From positions 104,691 through 168,690 of the forward strand of contig NZ_JADIKE010000028.1 in NCBI RefSeq assembly GCF_016904955.1: a stretch of DNA of 64,000 nucleotides, given 5' to 3'. Below are positions 55,701 through 64,000 of the stretch, one piece after another (within the stretch, counting starts at the first letter, position 1; every line of letters begins with the position of its first letter). The stretch is from Dyella flava (GTDB lineage: Bacteria; Pseudomonadota; Gammaproteobacteria; Xanthomonadales; Rhodanobacteraceae). The notes beneath the pieces were generated by a model. The model saw only the letters and a program-made list of their open reading frames with translations, had not been told where the DNA came from and ran no database searches. Position numbers and translations under genes: made by a program.

Positions 55701-56489
55701 ATGATTCCAGAGTCTGTACGATCCGAGATTAATAGGCGTATTGAACAGGCAGAAGCTCAGCACGGTGTTCGAGTGTTATTAGCGGTCGAGTCGGGAAGTC
55801 GTGCTTGGGGTTTTGAATCACCTAACAGCGATTACGACGCCCGGTTCATTTACGCGCATCCGAGAGATTGGTATCTGTCGGTTAGCCTTGAGGAGCAGCG
55901 AGATGTCATCGAATATGAGATCGTCGACGACATTGACTTGAATGGTTGGGATCTGCGAAAAGCGCTGAGGCTCTTCTGGAAATCTAATCCGGCGTTTGTC
56001 GAATGGATTCAGTCTCCAATCACTTATCGAAGTCTTGGTCCCTTTCGCGAAAGGGTTTTGGAGCTTCTGCCGTCGGTCTACTCGTGTGAGAGTGGTGTCT
56101 ATCACTATCGAAGCATGGCCAAGAGGAATTATCGCGGATATCTAAGAGCGGAGATGGTTCCTTTGAAGAAATATTTCTACGTTCTGAGGCCGCTTCTAGC
56201 TGTCCGCTGGCTTGAACGCTACGGCACCGCTGCGCCAATTGAGTTCCAGAAACTGCTGCATCTGGTTGGGGGTAATTCCGCACTTTTGGCCGACATACAT
56301 GAGCTGCTGGAAAAGAAAAGGGCGGCTCCAGAAATGGGGCTCGAACCCCCGGTTACATCCATTCACTCATTTATTGAGGGCGAACTTGAACGCTTAGAGA
56401 AGTCTGTTCCGTCCAAGTCCTATGGTTCATCGGCTGTCGAGAGCCTCGGCGACATTTTTCGTCGATGTGTGGCGGAGGCATGGTCCTAA
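55701..56489 (+). CDS. Nucleotidyltransferase, pol-beta superfamily (RlaP-like)
   Basis: The 262-residue protein has the pol-beta nucleotidyltransferase motif GSRAWGFESPNSDYDARF (residues 32-49, catalytic Asp44 and Asp46) followed by the all-helical part typical of the PF10127/RlaP-like family (YEIVDDIDLNGWDLRKALRLFWKSNP). RlaP proteins occur in RNA-repair gene sets, but no rtcB or ligase is adjacent. It could also be an orphan MNT-type enzyme. Start at 55701. Confidence 0.75.
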   Translation: MIPESVRSEINRRIEQAEAQHGVRVLLAVESGSRAWGFESPNSDYDARFIYAHPRDWYLSVSLEEQRDVIEYEIVDDIDLNGWDLRKALRLFWKSNPAFVEWIQSPITYRSLGPFRERVLELLPSVYSCESGVYHYRSMAKRNYRGYLRAEMVPLKKYFYVLRPLLAVRWLERYGTAAPIEFQKLLHLVGGNSALLADIHELLEKKRAAPEMGLEPPVTSIHSFIEGELERLEKSVPSKSYGSSAVESLGDIFRRCVAEAWS

Positions 56490-56628
56490 AAACAGTCGCA
56501 TGTAAAGTGCTCTTGAGTGGGCGTTCCCGCTTTCCATTAACCGATATGGAGGCTAGAGTTCGTATGAGCGGGTCAGCGAGCAGTTGCCTAATGCGGCAAG
56601 ATGCATTGAACGGACGAGGTCTCGCATC

Positions 56629-57342
56629 ATGAACAGGCCCATCCTCTACTCCTACCCGGAGCTGTGCGGCGTCGCGGACAACAATCCATTTGGCCTGAAG
56701 GTCTATGCCTTCATGCGCCTATGCGGCATTCCCTTCGAGCACAGGCACATCCTCGATACGAAGATGGCCCCGCGCGGGCAGTTGCCTTACCTGATCGATG
56801 GGGACAAGAGCGTCGGGGACAGCGACGCCATCATTGCCTATCTCAAGAGCCGCTACGGGTTGTCGATCGACGAAGGTCTTTCCGATGCGCAGCGTAATCT
56901 CGACTACTTGCTGCGCCGGACCCTGGATGACCTGTATTGGTCCATGAGCTATTCCAGATGGAAGGACGAACGTTACTGGCCGTCGTTTCGCCACCTCGTT
57001 CTTTCTACTCATCCGGGGATCACAGAAAGCGATATGGCCGCCGCGCACGACTACAACGAGCAGCGGTACTACTACCAAGGCATCGGGCGGTACGAACCGG
57101 AGCAGGTCTACGAGCGAGGTATCGCTGACCTGAGGGTTGTCAGCGACCTGCTCGGGCAAGGCCCCTTCATGTTCGGTGCATCACCGCGTTCCATCGACGC
57201 GGCCATTTATGGCTTTGTCGCGAACATTTACTTCTACGACATCCGTACGCCACTAAGGCAGTTTGTCCTCGATCGACCGAACCTGGTGAACCACTGTGAG
57301 TCGATGCACGCGAGGATTAGCGGTCCTTCGGATCATGCGTGA
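56629..57342 (+). CDS. Glutathione S-transferase-like protein
   Basis: The 237-residue protein has an N-terminal thioredoxin-fold segment (PILYSYPELCGVADNNPFGLKVYAFMRLCGIPFE, then GQLPYLIDGDKSVGDSDAII) and a helical C-terminal domain (FMFGASPRSIDAAIYGFVANIY), like metaxin/Fax-type GSTs. Substrate unknown. Start chosen at 56629 (MNRPILY). Confidence 0.8.
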   Translation: MNRPILYSYPELCGVADNNPFGLKVYAFMRLCGIPFEHRHILDTKMAPRGQLPYLIDGDKSVGDSDAIIAYLKSRYGLSIDEGLSDAQRNLDYLLRRTLDDLYWSMSYSRWKDERYWPSFRHLVLSTHPGITESDMAAAHDYNEQRYYYQGIGRYEPEQVYERGIADLRVVSDLLGQGPFMFGASPRSIDAAIYGFVANIYFYDIRTPLRQFVLDRPNLVNHCESMHARISGPSDHA

Positions 57343-57689
57343 GGCATGCTCGTACATGCATGGTTTCCGCCGGGCCCGTCAAAGCCTGACGGCCTAGGAA
57401 AGCTAGGCTAAAGCGCGCATGGGCGGAAAACCTGCCTGAATTGCCGCTAACACGGGCACCGCCAGCGTGCGTTTTGGCAAACACGAAGGCCGGGTTTGCG
57501 CGAACCTAAATTCGCCAGCTCACCGACGAATGGCTTGAAAGATACGCCGCACACGTCAACCGCCAACAGGTTCCCGTCCCCCAGCGTAAGTCATCCATCC
57601 CGAAAGTGGCCGTGCGGTCGCATTGGCACGCAGAGAACGCGTGTCCAGGCGCCGCGATACCCGCCAACTTATCGAACATGCGAGGAACG
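57343..57689. other. Intergenic region, nothing identified
   Basis: The 347-base stretch between the GST-like gene and the next signal-peptide gene has no supported gene. A GCCTAGGAAAGCTAGGC imperfect hairpin lies near 57400. Part of the open reading on the plus strand (57496-57699) has no recognisable protein character. Confidence 0.4.
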
Positions 57690-58046
57690 ATGCTTATGAA
57701 CACCATGCGTTACAAACTGATCGCCTTCGGCTTGGTGGCCGCCCTTGCCAGCACCGCCGCCTCGGCCCAGGTCTACCCCGTCTATGACCCCGGTCACGGG
57801 CGCATCAACCAGGTGAATCAGCGGCTGGCCAATCAGCAGAACCGTATCTATGCGGGTATCGCCGACGGGCAGATCAATCCCATGCAGGCCTTCCGTGACG
57901 AGCGGCAGGACGCCAACATCGCTTCCCGCGAAATGCGCGATGAGGCGATGCACGGTGGTCATCTCACCGCGCAGGAACAGCAGCACCTCAACCGGTCGTT
58001 GAACAACGACAGCAATCGCATTCACTACCAGCGCAACGGCTACTGA
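57690..58046 (+). CDS. Small secreted protein
   Basis: The 118-residue protein has a signal peptide (MLMNTMRYKLIAFGLVAALASTAASA) and a charged, Gln/Asn-rich mature helical part (INQVNQRLANQQNRIYAGI). No enzyme motif. The ATG at 57696 is an alternative start. Its terminator is at 58072-58100. Confidence 0.7.
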   Translation: MLMNTMRYKLIAFGLVAALASTAASAQVYPVYDPGHGRINQVNQRLANQQNRIYAGIADGQINPMQAFRDERQDANIASREMRDEAMHGGHLTAQEQQHLNRSLNNDSNRIHYQRNGY

Positions 58047-58071
58047 TCGCATGCGTCATCATGGCGAGAGC

Positions 58072-58100
58072 GGCCCGGTTCCCCCGGGCCGTTTGTTTTG
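58072..58100 (+). terminator. Terminator
   Basis: CGGCCCGG-TTCCC-CCGGGCCG (58072-58079 with 58085-58092) followed by TTTGTTTT. Confidence 0.85.
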
Positions 58101-58173
58101 AGGCCTGGTCTGTGCTGGATGTTGCCCCTGGAACAGCGCAGACTGGAGCCGCCAAAGCAGGGGAGGGGTTGCC

Positions 58174-58569
58174 ATGCGAGCGGTCGTGCGAGTCGCCCTC
58201 ATCGTTACGTTGGTGCTCAATCTTGCGGGCTGTTACGACGTCATCAAAACGCCCGAGATAGCGACCGCGTCTGTCTACGGTCCCGGCATTTCCGGCGGAT
58301 CGCTAAGCCCGGGGGAAGTGGCGCAGCTGTCGAGTTGGCTGAGAGCACACGACGCGGGTTGGCGGCCATTGATGGAAACGGCTCCCGCACCGATCACCCT
58401 GGCCATTGCCATACGCGGACCCACCGGCCGGCAAAGCTTCTTGCAGTTGTTCGAGGCAAAGGATGGCACGGCGATGGCATACCTCAAGGAGCCCATTCCA
58501 GCGCGGACACTTCAGCGTTATGTGTCGGCACCGGATGTGGCAGCCCTCAGGGCGGCGGTGGGGCATTAA
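58174..58569 (+). CDS. Predicted lipoprotein, function unknown
   Basis: The 131-residue protein has a lipoprotein signal with lipobox LNLAGC (Cys at about residue 20). The mature part has no recognised domain. It converges on the DUF3313-type lipoprotein gene downstream. Confidence 0.7.
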   Translation: MRAVVRVALIVTLVLNLAGCYDVIKTPEIATASVYGPGISGGSLSPGEVAQLSSWLRAHDAGWRPLMETAPAPITLAIAIRGPTGRQSFLQLFEAKDGTAMAYLKEPIPARTLQRYVSAPDVAALRAAVGH

Positions 58570-58593
58570 GGGCATAGCCGGCCACCCGCCTCG

Positions 58594-59259
58594 TCACTCA
58601 AGCTGCGTCAACAAGGTCTTGGCGCCTTTCTCGATACCGGTTTCGGCGGCACTCAAGGCACCCAGGCTGGCGGGGATGTTTTCAGCCGCCGGGTACTGTT
58701 TCGCGACAAACGCCCGCAGCAACCGATTGCTTTGACTGTCGTAGATTTCCACGGCATACGAGACCGATCCAAGCGTTCTGGACGGTTTGTCGGCGGCACT
58801 CTTTAGTGTACCGAGTACCGCGCCAATCGGCAGGACCTGCTTGACCGTGCTCACCACCGGCACGCTGGCGGAAGCACCGGTCAGGGTGAGATGAATCCGC
58901 AGGGTGTCGGGACCGGGCACCGATGTCAGCACGTACTTCTGCCCGAGTGTCTGGCCGAATTGCGCCTGCATGTAATCGGCGAGCTGCTGCCGCTCGGCGG
59001 CGCTCAACTTGCCGAACTGCTGATCTTCGCCACCGTAGACCGTTACTGCATCGAGGATCACTTGGGTGTACCGGGGCAGCTGCGCATCCGGTGCCGCGTA
59101 ATAGAACGGGACGTGTTTGTTTTGGCCCTGCGGGTTCGGAGCCAGCTGTGCGGTGGAATCCAGGCTTCTATATTGAACCGGGGCGGTGGCCGCGCAGCCG
59201 GCCATGGCAACCACGCAAAGCACGGGCAGCAAGCACTGCAATACATTTCTCTTGATCAT
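58594..59259 (-). CDS. DUF3313-family lipoprotein
   Basis: The 221-residue protein has a lipobox (VAMAGCAATA) and the DUF3313 pattern (VILDAVTVYGGEDQQFGKLSAAERQQLADYMQAQF; SYAVEIYDSQSNRLLRAFVAKQYP). Members are outer-membrane or periplasmic lipoproteins of unknown role. Starts at 59271 and 59259 are both possible; 59259 places the signal normally. Confidence 0.85.
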   Translation of the reverse strand: MIKRNVLQCLLPVLCVVAMAGCAATAPVQYRSLDSTAQLAPNPQGQNKHVPFYYAAPDAQLPRYTQVILDAVTVYGGEDQQFGKLSAAERQQLADYMQAQFGQTLGQKYVLTSVPGPDTLRIHLTLTGASASVPVVSTVKQVLPIGAVLGTLKSAADKPSRTLGSVSYAVEIYDSQSNRLLRAFVAKQYPAAENIPASLGALSAAETGIEKGAKTLLTQLE

Positions 59260-59277
59260 GGTCGGTTCCATCCCTGC

Positions 59278-59607
59278 TTACGGCACGTAATACGCAGTGG
59301 GCACATACACCACGCGCGGCGGGGGATACACGGTGACTACGGGTGCGGCATATACCATGCGGACCAGCGGTGGCGGCGGCGGAACCGCGGCAACGGTTAT
59401 GGTCGAGGCACGGCCGGTCACTACGACACCGGTATAGCAACAAGGTGCGGGGTGGATGCCGTAGTAGGGGCCGGTGGTATGCACAGTGGTGACGGCATAG
59501 CCCGGCGCGGACGAATAGGTGACGACGGCGGCGGCGTGCGCGGATGGCAAATAGGCGCCGATGCCAACGGCAAGCAAGCTTGCCAGTAAGTAAGGTGTCT
59601 TGTTCAT
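59278..59607 (-). CDS. Small secreted Pro/Val/Tyr-rich protein
   Basis: The 109-residue protein has a signal peptide (MNKTPYLLASLLAVGIGAYLPSAHA) and a low-complexity mature part rich in Val, Pro and Tyr (PPPPPLVRMVYAAP, VVYVPTAYYVP). It may be a surface or matrix-associated protein; no family recognised. It lies 18 bases upstream of the DUF3313 gene on the same strand. Confidence 0.65.
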   Translation of the reverse strand: MNKTPYLLASLLAVGIGAYLPSAHAAAVVTYSSAPGYAVTTVHTTGPYYGIHPAPCCYTGVVVTGRASTITVAAVPPPPPLVRMVYAAPVVTVYPPPRVVYVPTAYYVP

Positions 59608-59667
59608 GATGAGGAGTCTCGTGGGAAGGGGAACACCACGCGGCATCGCCGCGATGGATAAGCAGAG

Positions 59668-60501
59668 CTACGGACGACCCAGCGCGATGCGTGCGGCGGC
59701 GTACCAGTTGGGTGCGCGTCGAAGATCGCTCAGCAGGCGGCGCCATTCGCCGAACACCAGGCCGATCGGGTTGTTGGTGTCAAGCGGGTGGTCAAGGCCA
59801 TAGCGCAAGGGCTCGTCTTTGCGTTCGGCGGCGAAGGTGCCGAACATCCGGTCGAAAATGATCAAGGCACCGCCGTAGTTCTTGTCGATATACGGCGCAT
59901 TCGAGGCGTGATGAATGCGGTGGTGCGCAGGTGTATTGAGAATCCATTCCAGTGGACCGAGGTTGATCCGCGCTTCGGTATGCAGGAAGAACTGGAAGCG
60001 CAGATCCAGCGCCAGCAGAATGATCACCATGCGCGGGTCGAAGCCCAGCCACATCACCGGCAAATACACCAGCCAACCGGCAGAGATCAGGTTCGTCCAG
60101 CCCAGGCGAATGGCCGAGAGCAAGTTCATCTCTTCCGGCGTGTGATGCACGGCGTGATTGGCCCACAGCCAGCGCACTTCATGGCTAAAGCGGTGGTACC
60201 AGTAGTAGGCGAACTCCACGACGAAGAAGCCTATGACCCAGACGCGCCAGTCATGCATCGAGAAATGCCATGGCGCAAAATGCCAAACCAATGCAAACAC
60301 CGGCGCGAGAATCAGCGCGGTCAGGGCGTCGGTAAGGGTGTGGCCCAGGGCAATGACCAGCGTGCTGCCTGCGCTAAGAAAGTTGTAACCCTTTTCGATC
60401 ACCGGCAGACGCCACAGCATTTCGACCACCACCGTGATCAAGGCAAACGGCAGAAATCCGGGGATATGAACCGAGTGGGCGTGATGAAGGATGTGCGACA
60501 T
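59668..60501 (-). CDS. Sterol desaturase / fatty-acid hydroxylase family protein
   Basis: This integral-membrane di-iron oxygenase-family protein of 277 residues has about five helices and the His clusters HRFSHE, HAVHH and HRIHH that bind the metal pair. Substrates in this family are lipids; which lipid is not shown. Start at 60501 gives MSHILHHAH. It is transcribed away from the two-component operon. Confidence 0.88.
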   Translation of the reverse strand: MSHILHHAHSVHIPGFLPFALITVVVEMLWRLPVIEKGYNFLSAGSTLVIALGHTLTDALTALILAPVFALVWHFAPWHFSMHDWRVWVIGFFVVEFAYYWYHRFSHEVRWLWANHAVHHTPEEMNLLSAIRLGWTNLISAGWLVYLPVMWLGFDPRMVIILLALDLRFQFFLHTEARINLGPLEWILNTPAHHRIHHASNAPYIDKNYGGALIIFDRMFGTFAAERKDEPLRYGLDHPLDTNNPIGLVFGEWRRLLSDLRRAPNWYAAARIALGRP

Positions 60502-60796
60502 GACGGGACTCTTAGTGGGAACGGTTGAGCGCTGGAGGTCTTGCGCCTGATCAACAGCTTGGTCCCGACTCGTAACTTGGCGATGTCTGCCGCGGCCAAC
60601 TTTGTAACAGGGTGTTACATCGCCCAAGTGCTTGTTCTTAATGGGGAAGGTGGCGCCCCATGGGGCAGCCCGCAGTGCCCGGGGCGATGGCGGTACGGCC
60701 TGGCGCGATGGCTATTTACATGGGACCGTCACGGCCTGTGTCGCGGCAGGCGGGTGGCATAATGGCCGCGCCGTAGCACTGACGAGGAGCAGGTCC

Positions 60797-61519
60797 GTGA
60801 ACGAGCGTCCTCCGCGCATCATCGTGCTGGACGACGATGCCGAAATACGCAACATGCTGCGCCGCTACCTGACCGATAACGGTTTCCAGGTGCAGGCCAT
60901 CGACAGCGCCGAGCAGCTTGATCGTCTATTGCAGCGCGAGCCGTTCGATGCCCTGGTGCTGGACTTGATGATGCCGGGCGAAGATGGGCTTTCGATCTGC
61001 CGCCGCTTGCGGGCGAACGGGCATACCATTCCGATTCTTATGCTCACCGCGCGTGGCGATTCCGTCGATCGCATTATCGGCCTGGAAATGGGCGCGGACG
61101 ATTACCTGCCAAAGACGTCCGATCCGCGTGAGCTGATCGCGCGGCTGAATGCGATGCGCCGCCGCCAGCACATGCTGCACAGCGCGGAGGTGTGGGGTAA
61201 CGACGAAGTCACCGAGTTCGGCCCGTTCACGCTCAACATTTCGCGCATGGAGCTGCAGCGTGATGGTGCATCTATCCCGCTTACCAACATGGAATTCCAA
61301 TTGTTGCGTGTCTTTGCCGCCAACCCGCGCCGGCCGATGAGCCGCGATCACCTGCAGGACAAGGTAAAGGGCCGGGATCACGAGGCCATGGACCGTAGCC
61401 TGGACGTGCAGATCTCGCGCCTGCGCCGCAAGATCGAAGACAACCCGGCTGCACCGTGTTATATCCGCACGGTGTGGGGCGTCGGCTATGTGTTCACGCC
61501 GGAAGGCGGCGATGCTTAA
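60797..61519 (+). CDS. OmpR-family response regulator
   Basis: The 240-residue protein has a receiver domain (acidic pair DDD near residue 12, phosphoacceptor Asp56 in LVLDLMMPGEDG, Lys near the end of the domain in DDYLPKTSD) and a winged-helix C-terminal DNA-binding domain (SLDVQISRLRRKIE). The start is a GTG at 60797 after GAGGAG. It overlaps the sensor kinase by 8 bases. Its closest E. coli relative in plan is OmpR; targets are unknown. Confidence 0.93.
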   Translation: MNERPPRIIVLDDDAEIRNMLRRYLTDNGFQVQAIDSAEQLDRLLQREPFDALVLDLMMPGEDGLSICRRLRANGHTIPILMLTARGDSVDRIIGLEMGADDYLPKTSDPRELIARLNAMRRRQHMLHSAEVWGNDEVTEFGPFTLNISRMELQRDGASIPLTNMEFQLLRVFAANPRRPMSRDHLQDKVKGRDHEAMDRSLDVQISRLRRKIEDNPAAPCYIRTVWGVGYVFTPEGGDA

Positions 61520-62846
61520 GCTGCGCCTGTGGCCACATTCGCTGTTCGGCCGTAACCTGCTGCTGTTGCTGGGACTTATCGCGATCGCGCAGATGTCCAC
61601 GATCGCGCTCTATCTATTGCTGCAGCGACCCCGGGTCATGGAGGTGGCGCAACTGGTCGCCACCCAGGTGAACATCCTCAATGCGGCGCTATCACAGGTG
61701 CCTGCGACGGACCGCGACGCCTACGTGGAACGCTTGAACCGCGCCGGTTTGCTCAGCGCCCAGCTCGCCGAACCACCGCCCGACATCGTTGATTACGGCA
61801 CGCCATTGGCGAATTTGTTCGTTCGTGAAGTACGGCGGAATCTGGCCAAAGGCATCACCCTGCGCCTGACCAGCATGCCGCGCCGGAGCATCTGGGTGCA
61901 CCTGGACATCAGTGACGTGCATTACTGGATCAAGCTTCCGCTCAACGCGTTGCTTCCTTATCGCTGGCTCACTTCCGCGCTGGTCTTGTGGTTTTGCCTG
62001 GTGCTATCGGCCGCGCTCGGCGCCCTGTTGATCCAACGGCACATCAATCGCCCGCTGCGCGCCATCGCCGATGCCGCGCAGAACGTCGGTGCCGGCGGGC
62101 GGCCGGCGCGCTTGCCAACCTCGCATGCCAGCGAACTGGCGATCGTGGCGAAACGCTTCAATGCCATGCTGGATAACCTGGAAGAGATGGAGGCGACCCG
62201 CACCGTCATGCTCGCCGGCATTTCGCACGACATCCGCTCGCCACTGGCCAAGTTGCGGCTCATGCTGGCGATGGACAAGCACGCCAGCGAACTACCCGTG
62301 GGCCAGTACATCGACCAGATCGACGCCATCATCGGCCAATTTATCGACTTCGGCCGTGTCAGCAGCGACGAGCAAATCGTTGACGGCGAATTGAACGTAC
62401 TGGTGGAGCAGGTGGCCAGCGGATTTGCCGAGCGAGGCCATCCTTTCGTGTTAAAGCTCGATCCGCTGCCGACATGGCCATTCCGGCCGATTGCCATGAT
62501 GCGCCTGGTGCAGAACCTGATGGAGAACGCCGTGAAATACGCCGGGATCGGCCTGGAGGTACGGACTTACATGGAGCACGACAGCATGGTGCTGGCCGTG
62601 CTCGACGGCGGTCCCGGCCTGCCGGAAGGCGATGAAACGCGCTTGCTGCAGCCGTTCACGCGGGGCGACATCGGACGCTCCAACGTCAGCGGTTCGGGGC
62701 TCGGACTGGCAATTGTCGATCGCGTTGCGCGCCTGCACGGCGGCCGGCTGCAATTGATCCGCCGCCAACCCACGGGCGTCGAAGTACGCGTGGTGTTCTC
62801 GCTCGCCACGTCGACGGCCGACACGGCACCCACGGCGTTGTCATGA
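61512..62846 (+). CDS. EnvZ-type sensor histidine kinase
   Basis: The 444-residue inner-membrane kinase has two transmembrane helices (about 17-38 and 155-178) bounding a periplasmic domain, a HAMP segment, a HisKA domain with His239 in GISHDIRSPLAKLR, and an ATPase domain with NLMENAVKYA, DGGPGLP and GSGLGLAIV. It overlaps the regulator by 8 bases, so they form one two-component system. Confidence 0.93.
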   Translation: MLKLRLWPHSLFGRNLLLLLGLIAIAQMSTIALYLLLQRPRVMEVAQLVATQVNILNAALSQVPATDRDAYVERLNRAGLLSAQLAEPPPDIVDYGTPLANLFVREVRRNLAKGITLRLTSMPRRSIWVHLDISDVHYWIKLPLNALLPYRWLTSALVLWFCLVLSAALGALLIQRHINRPLRAIADAAQNVGAGGRPARLPTSHASELAIVAKRFNAMLDNLEEMEATRTVMLAGISHDIRSPLAKLRLMLAMDKHASELPVGQYIDQIDAIIGQFIDFGRVSSDEQIVDGELNVLVEQVASGFAERGHPFVLKLDPLPTWPFRPIAMMRLVQNLMENAVKYAGIGLEVRTYMEHDSMVLAVLDGGPGLPEGDETRLLQPFTRGDIGRSNVSGSGLGLAIVDRVARLHGGRLQLIRRQPTGVEVRVVFSLATSTADTAPTALS

Positions 62847-62977
62847 CCTGAAACATTTCGGGTCACGCAAGCAATATTCACCCAACATCTCGCCCTTAGC
62901 ATGCCTTTCGTCGGCCGACCTCCCTGGCCGGCGCGGCCCAATCCGCGGCCGCCCCTCTTCGATACAGGTACATGTTT

Positions 62978-63265
62978 ATGCGTAAGACTTATTCCATTTT
63001 TCTAACGGTGTTGCTGTTGCCCGCCATCGCAGTCGCAGCGCCGCAAACTTCCATGAATTCTCCGCGCGCGCAGCAAATGATGCGGATGCTGGAGCAGCGG
63101 TTCGATGCTGCCGATACCAACCACGACGGCAAACTGACCCTGGCCGAGGCTCAGGCCGGCATGCCACGTGTCGCGCAGCACTTTGCTGATATCGACACGA
63201 ATCACCAGGGCTATATCACGCTCGACCAGATCAAGGCCTTCATGGCCAGCCGCGCCGGCGGTTGA
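62978..63265 (+). CDS. Small secreted EF-hand protein
   Basis: The 95-residue protein has a signal peptide (MRKTYSIFLTVLLLPAIAVAA) and two EF-hand loops, DTNHDGKLTLAE and DTNHQGYITLDQ, with correctly placed acidic positions in the first and a less acidic second loop. It may bind calcium in the periplasm. ATG at 62972 is an alternative start. A hairpin-rich stretch follows. Confidence 0.8.
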   Translation: MRKTYSIFLTVLLLPAIAVAAPQTSMNSPRAQQMMRMLEQRFDAADTNHDGKLTLAEAQAGMPRVAQHFADIDTNHQGYITLDQIKAFMASRAGG

Positions 63266-63363
63266 GCGCAATATGCACGTTTATTAGCACGTTTTTTCGG
63301 CAAGACGGCATCAGTACCCCCGACACTCCCCACGACTCGGTGTCGTCTTGCCACCTTTTATGT

Positions 63364-63392
63364 CCACCTGCACATCATGCGGGTGGTTTTTT
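63364..63392 (+). terminator. Terminator-like hairpin
   Basis: The 9-base stem CCACCTGCA / TGCGGGTGG (one G-T pair) is followed by TTTTTT. Confidence 0.8.
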
Positions 63393-63414
63393 GTGGCGGA
63401 ATAAAGGTCGGCAC

Positions 63415-63446
63415 AAAAACGCCGGAGTTCACGCTCCGGCGTTTTT
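63415..63446. terminator. Perfect terminator hairpin
   Basis: AAAAACGCCGGAG / CTCCGGCGTTTTT is a 13-base perfect stem with loop TTCACG, usable in both directions. Confidence 0.93.
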
Positions 63447-64000
63447 CGCGTAACCGCACAGTCAGTGACGGGAATTCGATGGGTCGCTCCAGTCTGCGAG
63501 GCATCGACTGACGATGCGAGCGACGCCAGTGATAAATGCCACTGCGAATAAGGAGGGGTATGCCCATCCTGGCCGTCATGGCCATGATCCATACCTGACA
63601 CTGAGGTATCGCCACTTATTCGCCGTTTGAACAAGGGGATATGTGTTGCAAAACAGATCAGTCTTGCGTGCCGTCATTTCCGCGAAAGCGGAGGCGCCTT
63701 ACAACAGCGAAGCTGGTCAACCCATCTTGCTCTTGCTCTTAAAGCAACATGGATTCCCGCTTTCGCGGGATGTTTGAAAAACCCTTTCCGCATACCGCAT
63801 CCATGCCGAGCGAACGCCCAAAAGGTCAGAAAGAAGGATTCATGAAGTTCCTCGTGGCCACCTTGTCGGTGGCCACGGTGATCAAGCAACTTGATCTGCC
63901 GCTCGTGCCATGTTCCAAGCCATCAAGGTGAGCAAGGTGCCCACCGTGTTACGTGCCAAGCCGCAGTAACGCATCCGCATCAACCCATACGATCGCTTCA

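Larger units (their letters stand above)
63266..64000. other. Hairpin-rich intergenic stretch at the window end
   Basis: No gene is supported over these 735 bases. They hold a stem GGCAAGACG/CGTCTTGCC (63299-63307 with 63344-63352), two terminator-like hairpins, a repeated CCGCTTTCGCGGGA palindrome (63680-63775; a related CTGTCGCGGGAATGAGG occurs at 37175-37191), and a short plus-strand frame of 29 codons at 63842-63931 without recognisable features. Confidence 0.45.

Noticed and set aside
57496..57699. Plus-strand frame ahead of the small secreted protein at 57690
   Set aside because: Composition is unlike a protein, no ribosome site is seen, and it runs into the leader of the next gene.

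Overview
The window is a 64 kb piece of a GC-rich gammaproteobacterial chromosome. Gene content points to the Xanthomonadales, most likely the Rhodanobacteraceae (Dyella, Rhodanobacter, Luteibacter and relatives). The clues are a GTP-dependent PEP carboxykinase, an orphan EF-G gene, a split class II ribonucleotide reductase (nrdJa/nrdJb), a complete mre-mrd-mltB-rlpA-dac-lipBA wall cluster, and many small Xanthomonadales-type secreted hypotheticals. This assignment is inference from gene content. I found no rRNA, tRNA, CRISPR array or complete insertion sequence.

Positions 45-17600 are ordinary chromosome: mtgA, hslO, a GAF-GAF-GGDEF-EAL signalling protein, a predicted outer-membrane protein, an ECF sigma / anti-sigma / DUF4097 operon, pckG, a TetR regulator divergent from a hydrolase and fadE, a CPBP protease and prfC. 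A Phd/RelE-type toxin-antitoxin pair with a palindromic operator sits at 17679-18250, followed by an EF-G gene with an unusual switch I, an M24 peptidase, a DUF1304 membrane protein and a PfkB kinase.

Positions 22946-36940 hold a long co-directional cluster for the rod-shape and wall machinery: mreB, mreC, mreD, mrdA (PBP2), rodA, mltB, rlpA, a PBP5-type carboxypeptidase and a DUF493 protein. It continues into lipoate synthesis (lipB, lipA) and the tail-specific protease prc. Several ATGA overlaps suggest translational coupling. Next come an M17 aminopeptidase, a HAD phosphatase, a phosphate-binding-like protein fused to LysM, and a DegP/Q protease.

Positions 42700-46670 carry a split adenosylcobalamin-dependent ribonucleotide reductase. 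The catalytic part (nrdJa) lies behind a good NrdR-box match. A lysine/alanine-rich histone-H1-like gene follows, and then the separate TSCPD/zinc-ribbon tail gene (nrdJb).

Positions 46680-57340 look like an accessory region of variable, often AT-richer cassettes, several with their own terminators. It contains a two-gene soluble plus four-helix-membrane cassette whose order, sizes and topology resemble lambda RexA/RexB; this is my main candidate for an undescribed defence system. It also contains a decayed SEC-C zinc-motif gene, a strongly structured RNA-like leader with two GCAA-loop hairpins and two crossing long stems ahead of a 91-residue protein, a probable toxin/immunity pair (HExxH metallopeptidase plus periplasmic partner), an orphan Imm32-like immunity gene, a nucleotidyltransferase and a GST-like protein.

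Positions 57690-64000 return to chromosomal genes: small secreted proteins and lipoproteins, a sterol-desaturase-family membrane oxygenase, an OmpR/EnvZ-type two-component system, and a small EF-hand protein followed by a hairpin-rich non-coding stretch.
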